7,002 nt of DNA from an uncultured Eubacteriales bacterium (GTDB taxonomy: Bacteria > Bacillota > Clostridia > Oscillospirales > Oscillospiraceae). The stretch's first letter is position 1; each line of letters starts with the position of its first letter. The position numbers were made by a program, and so were the translations under genes. This document shows positions 1 through 5,414 of this stretch, piece after piece. The notes beneath the pieces are model-generated. The model was not told the DNA's origin. It saw only the letters and a list, made by a program, of their open reading frames with translations, and did not search any database. The stretch is taken from the NCBI GenBank assembly GCA_900546295.1, contig URCK01000076.1, forward strand, positions 1 through 7,002. The letters run 5' to 3'.

Positions 1-298
1 AAATGTGGCGCTCAAATAAACTTGGGATCAAAGAAAAAATAAGTCGAGGGAATTTTGAGCTGACGGATTGCGGCATCAAATTGGTAGAGCTGGTCACCCC
101 CATCGTAAATGATTTTCAATCCATTCCTACTTGGCTGCACGACGTGGAAAACAATCCGTCTGGTGACGTACATGTAGGGGTAACCCCCATGTTGGCCGGT
201 CTCTATCTGATTTCCCCAATTATCAAAGTGTTGCAGCACAGCGATTTATCACCTATATGCTCGATTATTTTCACATGAATGCGGAGGATGAGGCATAG
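1..298 (+). pseudogene. LysR-family transcriptional regulator remnant (5' end outside window, internal deletion, frameshift)
   Basis: The frame beginning at base 3 is open back to the window edge and encodes a stretch typical of LysR-type regulators just after the winged helix-turn-helix: RGNFELTDCG (the usual F-x-LT-x-x-G signature), a linker helix, then GDVHVGVTPMLAGLYLISPIIK, which matches the first strand and helix of the effector-binding domain. After about residue 77 this frame turns to nonsense and stops at 276-278. A second frame from about 236 reads AQRFITYMLDYFHMNAEDEA and stops at 296-298; this looks like a normal LysR C-terminal helix. The roughly 150 or more residues that should lie between are missing. 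I infer an internal deletion that also shifted the frame, so the regulator can no longer bind its effector. The helix-turn-helix lies upstream of the window and cannot be judged. Subfamily and target genes are unknown. Confidence 0.75.
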
Positions 299-341
299 CG
301 CTGCCAAAGTTCTGCGCCGCTTGACAGGCGTGGTACAATAC

Positions 342-389
342 AAATGAGCTTTTTCCGTTTCTATACCAAACGGAGGAGGCTCATTTTTT
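342..389 (+). terminator. Strong intrinsic terminator between LysR remnant and DUF6198 gene
   Basis: Bases 342-360 pair with 368-386 in a continuous 19-bp stem (three G-U pairs in the middle) around a 7-base loop (361-367), and the 3' arm runs into a T-tract at 384-389. It would end transcription of the former LysR gene. It lies only four bases before the GGAGG of the next gene (394-398), so any transcript of that gene starting upstream must pass it. The 3' arm contains a perfect AGGAGG (374-379) that would be buried in the folded stem. An extended -10-like TGGTACAAT sits at 331-339, just before the hairpin, without a good -35 at 16-18 bases. Confidence 0.8.
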
Positions 390-405
390 GTTTGGAGGAT
401 CAAAA

Positions 406-1116
406 ATGAAGAGAACATTCAGCACGGAGCTTGCCTATGTATTCGGCATCGTATTTGTCGCGTGGGGCGTTGTCCTGATGGAAAAAGCTGACTTCGGCGT
501 TTCCATGGTGGTCGCGCCTGCATACCTTCTTTACCGCTGGCTGTCTCCTGCGTGGAGCTTCGTCACCTTCGGCATGGCGGAATACTGCTTGCAGGCGGTG
601 CTGCTGCTCGCCATGTGCCTGCTGCTGCGGCGTTTCCGTGTGTCGTATCTCTTCTCCTTTGTCACGGCGGTCGTCTACGGCTTTGTGCTGGACGCTTTCA
701 TGCTGCTTGGCACTATGCTTCCGGCGGGCGGCGTCTGGCTGCGCGCGATCTACTATGTGCTGGGGATGCTTTTTTGCGCGGCCGGTGTTTCCGCCATGTT
801 CCACACCTACATTTCGCCTGAGGTCTACGAGCTATTTGTGAAGGAGGTCTCCGCCCATTTCGGTGCAGACATCAACCGGTTCAAAACCGGGTATGACTGC
901 GTGAGCTGTCTGATCGGCGTGACGATGAGCTTTCTCGCCTTCGGGCTTTGGCGCTTCGAGGGCGTGAAGTGGGGGACGATCCTGTGCGCACTGATCAACG
1001 GCTATGTCATCGGACGATTCTCCGCGTTCTATGAAAAGCACTGGGCGTTCTGCGACCGCTTCCCGTGGCGGAAATATTTCGCGCCGGACGCTGCGATGCA
1101 GACGAGCGCGGAGTGA
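406..1116 (+). CDS. DUF6198 / YczE-like integral membrane protein
   Basis: This is a 236-residue polytopic membrane protein of the YczE/YyaS/YitT-like DUF6198 group, whose function is unknown to me; members are often found as lone genes in Clostridia. About six hydrophobic segments are visible, near residues 9-25, 53-74, 81-105, 112-132, 163-182 and 190-206. The signatures I recognise are the N-terminal EKADFGVSMVVAPAYLLY, a mid-protein D96 in the third helix, and the late GTILCALINGYVIGRF helix, which resembles the GT-rich last helix of YczE. The start is ATG 406, with GGAGG at 394-398 seven bases before it. An in-frame TTG at 388 with AGGAGG at 374-379 is a possible alternative adding six residues, but that site is inside the terminator stem. 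The gene is followed by its own terminator, so it is probably monocistronic. A transport role is plausible but not shown. Confidence 0.85.
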   Translation: MKRTFSTELAYVFGIVFVAWGVVLMEKADFGVSMVVAPAYLLYRWLSPAWSFVTFGMAEYCLQAVLLLAMCLLLRRFRVSYLFSFVTAVVYGFVLDAFMLLGTMLPAGGVWLRAIYYVLGMLFCAAGVSAMFHTYISPEVYELFVKEVSAHFGADINRFKTGYDCVSCLIGVTMSFLAFGLWRFEGVKWGTILCALINGYVIGRFSAFYEKHWAFCDRFPWRKYFAPDAAMQTSAE

Positions 1117-1154
1117 AACGCCTTATATCTCTCTGCGCCGGCGCGCAGATAAAA

Positions 1155-1195
1155 AAGCTGCCCTGCTTGTGCGCAGGGCAGCTTGAATATTTTTA
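1155..1195 (+). terminator. Intrinsic terminator after DUF6198 gene
   Basis: AAGCTGCCCTGC (1155-1166) pairs perfectly with GCAGGGCAGCTT (1173-1184) around a 6-base loop, followed by ATTTTT near 1189-1194. It ends the membrane-protein transcript about 40 bases after its stop codon. The A-run at 1151-1156 could also make it work, more weakly, from the other direction. Confidence 0.85.
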
Positions 1196-1289
1196 GTAAT
1201 GTTGCAGCAGGCAATTTTCGCAACTGCGTACCGCCGGTTCCTCTACGCCATTTTTGCGCCATTTCGGCGAGGGGATGCGCAGAGAAATA

Positions 1290-1830
1290 GGAACTTATAT
1301 GTTTTGACTTCATCCGAAAATACCTGTCCTATCAAGCTTTATGGGCCAATGGAACCGTCTGTTTGGGAGAAGCTGGAAGGGTTGGGAGAAGATGTTGCCA
1401 GATATTACTGGGAGCATATTTCTGTTTTTAGACTCGATGAAGAGTATAATGAGCATTGGGATTATTTTCTGGGACAGTTGCTGAAGTATATAGTGGTTCG
1501 TTTGCATACTGCTTTGACCGAGTTCTGAGCTATGCACCCATTGGCGATGATGGTATTTTCCCGCATGAAATGGTAAGAGATTATTTCGAACATACACACT
1601 GCGAAAAACTAATAGAAGGCTTCGTCTCTGGAAAGCAACCACAACGAGGGGTACATACGGTAACGGGAGGTATGGAAGAAAAAGAAACTTCAATTAAGTA
1701 TCGTGAGGATGCTTCTAAGTTGCATATATCTTATCCGCATACTGCGGCTATACTTGAAAAGCTTGCTAAGTGTTATTGGCAAGAGTCTTTATATGAGCAA
1801 AAGAGGGAGCTGTTAGATTTTAGGGGTTGA
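1290..1830 (+). pseudogene. Frameshifted C-terminal remnant of an unidentified larger protein
   Basis: One frame runs from about 1290 to 1486 (GPMEPSVWEKLEGLG, then DVARYYWEHISVFRLDEEY and DYFLGQLLKY). A second frame continues from 1489 (YSGSFAYCFDRVLSYAPIGDDG through a C-terminal region containing RGV, KYREDASKL, YPHTAAILEKLAKCYW) to TGA 1828-1830. Removing one TA from TATATA at 1487-1492 joins the two frames into one sensible reading of about 180 residues. No start codon with a ribosome binding site precedes it, and the part before about 1290 has no protein-like character, so the 5' end appears lost. The pattern reminds me of the helical C-terminal end of large uncharacterised bacterial proteins, possibly defence-associated, but I cannot name the family. 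The segment is visibly more A+T-rich than the neighbouring genes and abuts a tRNA 3' end, both consistent with acquired DNA. It is probably not functional. Confidence 0.55.
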
Positions 1831-1847
1831 TTATTTAGACTGGCTGT

Positions 1848-1889
1848 AAAAATAGGCGTTGAGGAAATAAATCCTCAACGCCTATTTTT
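1848..1889. terminator. Bidirectional intrinsic terminator beside tRNA-Leu
   Basis: An 18-bp perfect stem pairs 1848-1865 with 1872-1889 around a 6-base A/T loop (1866-1871). It carries five T residues at the 3' end on the plus strand and five on the minus strand (complement of 1848-1852). It therefore serves both the degraded plus-strand gene ending at 1830 and the minus-strand tRNA, whose CCA end (1889-1891) touches the stem. Confidence 0.9.
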
Positions 1890-1973
1890 GGTACGGGTAG
1901 TGGGACTCGAACCCACACGCCTCACGGCAGAGGAACCTAAATCCTCCGAGTCTACCAATTCCACCATACCCGC
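1889..1973 (-). tRNA. tRNA-Leu (anticodon UAG), CCA encoded
   Basis: On the minus strand the sequence folds as a class II tRNA: acceptor stem GCGGGTA paired with TACCCGT, D-loop AATTGGTAGA, anticodon stem GAGGA/TCCTC with loop TTTAGGT (anticodon TAG at complement 1937-1939), a long variable arm TGCCGTGAGGCG, and a T arm with GGTTCGAGTCC. Discriminator A73 and CCA are encoded. It reads CUA and probably other CUN leucine codons. Two oddities are visible: the first acceptor pair is G1-U72 instead of G-C, and D-stem positions 11 and 24 are both U, which do not pair. The gene has its own promoter and terminator. The 3' end faces the degraded AT-rich gene, the side on which tRNA-targeting integrases insert DNA. 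Confidence 0.93.
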
Positions 1974-1983
1974 GAACAGGACA

Positions 1984-2012
1984 ACTATAGCACAACTTGC
2001 GCCCCGCGGCAA
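1984..2012 (-). promoter_or_regulatory. Sigma-A type promoter of tRNA-Leu
   Basis: On the minus strand, TTGCCG (complement 2007-2012) and TATAGT (complement 1984-1989) are separated by 17 bases. The predicted start of transcription, around 1977, is only a few bases before the mature tRNA 5' end at 1973. Confidence 0.7.
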
Positions 2013-2051
2013 GAAAAAAATCGGAAAGCGGCGCGGAACGGGATGAGAAGG

Positions 2052-2090
2052 ATGAAAAGGGCCTCCGTATGGTCACCATACGGAGGCCCT
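2052..2090 (-). terminator. Intrinsic terminator of the GH24-SLH-GH25 gene
   Basis: A 14-bp perfect stem (2058-2071 with 2077-2090) encloses the 5-base loop 2072-2076; the inner part is almost a full palindrome centred on 2074. On the minus strand it is followed by TTTTCAT (complement 2052-2058). It lies about 40 bases after the stop codon of the lysozyme gene. Confidence 0.85.
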
Positions 2091-2128
2091 GCTGCCTTTC
2101 GAAGCGCAAAGAGACGCACGTTTTCCGA

Positions 2129-4153
2129 TTATTTGATGAACCAGAGGTCCATGTCGACGTTGCCCTTGATGCCGGGGACGCTTCCTTTGGACGTATACTG
2201 CCACATGGCAAAGTCGTAGTAGAACGTCGGCGCGTCGGTGCTGTAGTTGGCGTACCAGAGCGGGTATTCCACGACCTGGCTGAGGTCATACTTGATGTAG
2301 CCCGCGTAGTTGTTGATGTAGATCATCGCATCGTAGCCCGCGCCTTCGATGATCTTGCAGAAGGCGCGCGCGCAGGCGCAGAGCACGCTCGTCTCGATGC
2401 CGTAGGTGCGGGCGCTCGACTTACCGATGACCTCCCAGTCGAAGACGACGGGGCCGGTGATGCTGTGGCCGCGCAGCTTGTCGAGCACGAAGTAGGCTTC
2501 CTCCTCCGCCTCGGCTACACTGATGGCCTGCGAGAAGAAGTAAGCGCCCACCTGAAGACCTGCGGAGGCCGCGCCGTCGGCGTATTCGTCAAATTTCGGG
2601 TCGGCGAAGACCGCGCCTGCGGTGTAGCCACGACCGCCCACGCGTGCGATGGCGAATTCCACGCCGCTGCCCGCGACCGCTGTCCAGTCGATGTCGCCCT
2701 GATACTGCGAGACGTCAATGCCGAGGCGTGTGCGCACATTGGGGTCATTGTAGCGCATGATGCTGCCGTCCTTGTAGAAGGCGGACTTATCGTAATTGTT
2801 CGTCGGCACGCCTTCCAGCACGTCGAGCGTGTAGTTCCCGTAGTGGATCTTCTGCTTGGTGTTGGTCGCGTTCGCCTGATAGATGCGCCACACGATTGTC
2901 GCCACCTCCGCGCGCGTAATGTTGCTGTCGGGGTAGAAATACGTCTGCTCACCGACTGTTGTACCGATGAAGATGCCCGCCTCGCAGAGGGCGGTCGCGT
3001 AGCCGTCGTTCACGTCGGCAAAGGGAGAGGCGCTGCCCGACGCGCCATAGCCCATGGCCTTGGCCGCAAGGCGCGCGACCTCAAGGCGGCTGATGGGAGA
3101 ATCGAGCGCCTCGGCCTTGTCGCGCGAAAGATAGCTCATGGAGAGGGCGTAGGTGCCGTAGCCGCTGGCCCAGTGCGTTCCCGTGGGTGCTTGCTGTTTG
3201 TGGCCCGTTGCGAGCAGCACAAGCTTGAGCATTTCACCCGTGCTCGTGGCGCGGTTGGGGGCAAAGGTGCCGTCGCCGTTGCCGCCGACGATGCCCTGCG
3301 CGCTCAGCTCCATCACATAGTCATAGAACCAGTCGCCCGGCTTCACGTCGGAATACGTCGTGCCGGTGTAGCTGTTGGCGCTCCAGGCGGCGGTCGCGGT
3401 GACATTGCCGCTGGCAATGCTCGATTCCGTCAGCACCGCGCCGGACGCGGTTTTGAGACCCGCGAACGTGCTGCCGAGCTTTTCCATCGCGGGGAAGCTG
3501 CCGTAGGCCGTGCCGCGCTGATAGACGCGAAAATCCGTCTCATACGACACGCCGTCTTCCTTGTTGATGATGAGATAGGCAAACTCCGTGTCCGCGGCGG
3601 CAGTACTGCCGTCTAAGTAGAGCGCCGCCTCCTGGAGCCGACGGTCGGCGAGGCCCGGCTGCGCCTGACCGCCGGAATGGCACCATTCGCCGAAGGCCTG
3701 CGCCACCTCAAGGCGCGTGGCCTGCACCTCGCCGCCGGCGATCTTTACGAGCTTGCTTGTGCCGCTCATCCAGCTTGAGCCGTAGTTGTAGCTGAAGCAG
3801 ATGAGCGCGTCGAACTGGCCCTGCGTGGGCGTGATGCCGCGGCGGGCAAAAAAGTCGTTCAGCTTGACCTCAAAGTCTGCGACCTTGCCGAGCAGAAGTG
3901 TTTCCGCCTCCTGCTGGGTGATGCCGCCGGGATAGTCGTCCGCGCCGCATTCCGTGCCGTAGCCGATGTACCACTTGCCGTTCGCGCTGTATTTCTCCGC
4001 GCGGAAGCCCTCTTCCTCCTCAAGCTGGCGGATGGCCGCGCTGCCCGCGGTCATCATCGGGCCGCTTGCCAGCGCCGGGACGCACAGCTGCAATGCAAGG
4101 CACAGCGCCAGCAGCAGCGCCAGCGGCGTTTTTCTTTGTGCGGTATGTTTCAT
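2129..4153 (-). CDS. Secreted, wall-anchored double muramidase: GH24 - InlB-like repeat - SLH x3 - GH25
   Basis: The 674-residue protein should cut the N-acetylmuramic acid-N-acetylglucosamine bond of peptidoglycan outside the cell. It starts with a signal peptide (KR-rich start, hydrophobic 11-25, likely cleavage after ALA at 27-29). A GH24 (T4-lysozyme type) domain at about 37-180 contains EEEEGF with presumed catalytic E48, the WYIGYGT core, and FDALICFSYNYG. A repeat like InlB/Flg_new lies near 208-258 (start YQRGTAYGSFPAM, end TATAAW). Three SLH repeats follow: YSDVKPGDWFYDYV at about 267-317, a divergent one at 325-370, and FADVNDGYATALCEAGI to ITRAEVATIVWRI at 378-425; SLH repeats bind wall polysaccharide. 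A complete GH25 domain covers about 475-674, with GIDVSQYQG (D480), FDWE (D572, E574) and NVDMD (D667). AGGAG sits seven bases before ATG 4153. It could serve cell separation, wall turnover or attack on neighbours. The GH24 half may be impaired: A57 and Y62 stand where Asp and Thr are usual. Confidence 0.92.
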   Translation of the reverse strand: MKHTAQRKTPLALLLALCLALQLCVPALASGPMMTAGSAAIRQLEEEEGFRAEKYSANGKWYIGYGTECGADDYPGGITQQEAETLLLGKVADFEVKLNDFFARRGITPTQGQFDALICFSYNYGSSWMSGTSKLVKIAGGEVQATRLEVAQAFGEWCHSGGQAQPGLADRRLQEAALYLDGSTAAADTEFAYLIINKEDGVSYETDFRVYQRGTAYGSFPAMEKLGSTFAGLKTASGAVLTESSIASGNVTATAAWSANSYTGTTYSDVKPGDWFYDYVMELSAQGIVGGNGDGTFAPNRATSTGEMLKLVLLATGHKQQAPTGTHWASGYGTYALSMSYLSRDKAEALDSPISRLEVARLAAKAMGYGASGSASPFADVNDGYATALCEAGIFIGTTVGEQTYFYPDSNITRAEVATIVWRIYQANATNTKQKIHYGNYTLDVLEGVPTNNYDKSAFYKDGSIMRYNDPNVRTRLGIDVSQYQGDIDWTAVAGSGVEFAIARVGGRGYTAGAVFADPKFDEYADGAASAGLQVGAYFFSQAISVAEAEEEAYFVLDKLRGHSITGPVVFDWEVIGKSSARTYGIETSVLCACARAFCKIIEGAGYDAMIYINNYAGYIKYDLSQVVEYPLWYANYSTDAPTFYYDFAMWQYTSKGSVPGIKGNVDMDLWFIK

Positions 4154-4213
4154 ATTCGCTCTCCTTTGCCCGGCTGGAGGCGCAGCGCCCCGCCGGAAAT
4201 CAGATTTATCCGC

Positions 4214-4242
4214 AGTATATCATAGGTTTACATAAAAATCAA
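4214..4242 (-). promoter_or_regulatory. Sigma-A type promoter of the double-lysozyme gene
   Basis: On the minus strand TTGATT (complement 4237-4242) and TATACT (complement 4214-4219) are 17 bases apart. The expected leader of about 55 bases contains a GC-rich, imperfect inverted repeat (outer arms CCGGC/GCCGG near 4170-4196) just before the ribosome binding site at 4161-4165. Confidence 0.75.
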
Positions 4243-4265
4243 CCAAACTTCGTGCTGATTCGTGT

Positions 4266-4304
4266 AAAAAAGCCCGCGCTCTGCCAATTTCGGCAAAGCG
4301 CGGG
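4266..4304 (-). terminator. Intrinsic terminator of the FliB-family gene
   Basis: CCCGCGCT (4273-4280) pairs with AGCGCGGG (4297-4304), then one C/A mismatch, then TGCC (4282-4285) with GGCA (4292-4295) and a 6-base loop. On the minus strand it is followed by six T residues (complement 4266-4271). It lies directly after the stop codon at 4312 and separates this gene from the lysozyme promoter. Confidence 0.9.
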
Positions 4305-4311
4305 GAAAGGC

Positions 4312-5253
4312 TCACATCAGCGCGTCGAAGAGCGCGTTCAGGTTGTCATCGGAATATTCGACCTCCGCACTGTAGAGGCGGCAGAGCTCGATCTGGTCGT
4401 TCACGGTGAAGCTGCCGTGCAGTTTTTCGTGCAGCGAGCCGAGAGCGAAGAGCAGCTGCACCGACGCCGCGGCGAAGGCTGCCTTGCTCGATACGTCCCC
4501 GTCATCGAGCGCCGTCGGCACATGGCGGTAGAGGAAGTATACGAGCAGCTGCTCATACTCCGTCTCGCGGCCGCTCATGCGGAAGGCAAAGTCGGAAAGC
4601 GGCAGTGCGTCCGCATATCTGTGCAGCGCCTGCAGAAGGTCAGTCCACTGCTCGTCCATGCGCTCGAGCGAGAGGTAGAGCTCCGCCCACTGCTTGAGCG
4701 AAATGGCGGGCAGCGTCGCGCCGCAGAGCGAGAGCAGCTTCTCCATGCGGGAAAAGATCGGCCCTTCCCGATCCTGCGCGGCGGTAAAGAGCCGCTCGCG
4801 CAGCGCAAGCAGCGCGCGCTCCTCTTCTTCGAGCGCTCCTTCGCCGCTTGTGAGAAGGCGCACCTTGTCGGGCTTCGTCAGAATGAGGCGCGCGGCCTCC
4901 TCGCAGCAGAGACCCACGCCGATCTCCGTGCGCTCTGAGAAAAAACTGCGGTAGCGCGGATGGTCGCGGCAGATCTGGCAGAGCATATCCTCCCCGCCGT
5001 ACAAAATGAGGTCGCAGAGGTTCTTTTCGTTCAGGAAGGGGCAGCGCTCGTGTGCGCCGAGGAGGAAGTGCGGCGCGTCGCCGTCCTCGGAGATGCTTGC
5101 ACGCAGACGCTTGCCCATTTCACCGCCGATGCGGCGGTAGGAGGCGAGCGTGTCCTCGTCCACGTCGATCTCCCAGCCGATGCAGCAGTTATGGCGGCAG
5201 TGGTCGGCGATGCAGGAAAACTGCGGGTAATAGTCCGGATATGTGTGTTGCAC
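4312..5253 (-). CDS. fliB: FliB-family (flagellin lysine-N-methylase-like) cysteine-rich protein
   Basis: The 313-residue product matches the FliB family, named after the enterobacterial enzyme that methylates lysines of flagellin. The N-terminus holds the hallmark YPQF-x-C-x4-C-x3-CC-GWEIDVDEDT: C14, C19, C23 and C24. Further cysteines follow at 71, 80 (CPFLNEKNLCDL), 92 and 95 (CQICRDHPRY) and 116-117 (GLCCEEAARL), a pattern that suggests a metal or Fe-S site. The C-terminal half is helical and less conserved. The start is set by sequence: AGGAGG (complement 5262-5267) lies eight bases before GTG at 5251-5253. The in-frame ATG at 5292 has no ribosome binding site and overlaps the TATAAT box of the promoter, so it cannot lie on the message. 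No flagellar gene is nearby, and homologues occur in non-flagellated gut Clostridia, so the true substrate may be another protein. It is monocistronic. Confidence 0.82.
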   Translation of the reverse strand: MQHTYPDYYPQFSCIADHCRHNCCIGWEIDVDEDTLASYRRIGGEMGKRLRASISEDGDAPHFLLGAHERCPFLNEKNLCDLILYGGEDMLCQICRDHPRYRSFFSERTEIGVGLCCEEAARLILTKPDKVRLLTSGEGALEEEERALLALRERLFTAAQDREGPIFSRMEKLLSLCGATLPAISLKQWAELYLSLERMDEQWTDLLQALHRYADALPLSDFAFRMSGRETEYEQLLVYFLYRHVPTALDDGDVSSKAAFAAASVQLLFALGSLHEKLHGSFTVNDQIELCRLYSAEVEYSDDNLNALFDALM

Positions 5254-5290
5254 TTCTTGACCCTCCTGAGTATTTGATGCATTTTCCGCC

Positions 5291-5319
5291 ATTATAAGGC
5301 GGCGCGCCGCGCTTTGCAA
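5291..5319 (-). promoter_or_regulatory. Sigma-A type promoter of the FliB-family gene
   Basis: On the minus strand TTGCAA (complement 5314-5319) and a consensus TATAAT (complement 5291-5296) are 17 bases apart. Transcription would begin near 5284, giving a short leader of about 30 bases with AGGAGG and the GTG start at 5253. This excludes upstream start codons. Confidence 0.8.
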
Positions 5320-5360
5320 CGCCGTTTTTGCAGAGGGAGAGAAAAGCGGCAAAACACGGC

Positions 5361-5397
5361 AAAAAAGCCGCCGCTCTTAAAAGAAGCGGCGGCTTTT
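5361..5397 (-). terminator. Intrinsic terminator of ackA
   Basis: AAAAGCCGCCGCT (5363-5375) pairs with AGCGGCGGCTTTT (5385-5397) around a 9-base A/T-rich loop. On the minus strand six T residues (complement 5361-5366) follow the stem. It lies just after the ackA stop codon at 5415. Confidence 0.9.
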
Positions 5398-5414
5398 GCC
5401 TTAGGGGAAACGAA

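Noticed and set aside
321..339. TTGACA (321-326) with TACAAT (334-339) as a promoter
   Set aside because: The spacing is only seven bases, far from the 16-18 needed; at 17 bases the -10 would be ATGAGC. Only the extended -10 reading remains, and that is weak.
1029..1313. Minus-strand open frame across the DUF6198 terminator
   Set aside because: It reads through a perfect hairpin terminator, lacks a ribosome binding site and has no domain pattern. Bases 1196-1290 contain only a weak GTTGC/GCAAC inverted repeat (1201-1224).
1848..2090. Perfect palindromes on both sides of tRNA-Leu as transposon ends or CRISPR-like repeats
   Set aside because: The two hairpins have unrelated sequences, each ends in a T-run in the right direction, and each follows a gene; they are ordinary terminators.
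1997..3616. Long open frame (539 codons) on the plus strand opposite the lysozyme gene
   Set aside because: It is the antisense shadow of a GC-rich gene. The protein is low-complexity (rich in Ala, Val, Arg, His, Asp), has no ribosome binding site, and would begin inside the tRNA promoter and cross the lysozyme terminator.
4066..4938. Plus-strand open frame overlapping the lysozyme start and the FliB-family gene
   Set aside because: It runs through the promoter of one minus-strand gene and the terminator of another, has no ribosome binding site and no family resemblance.
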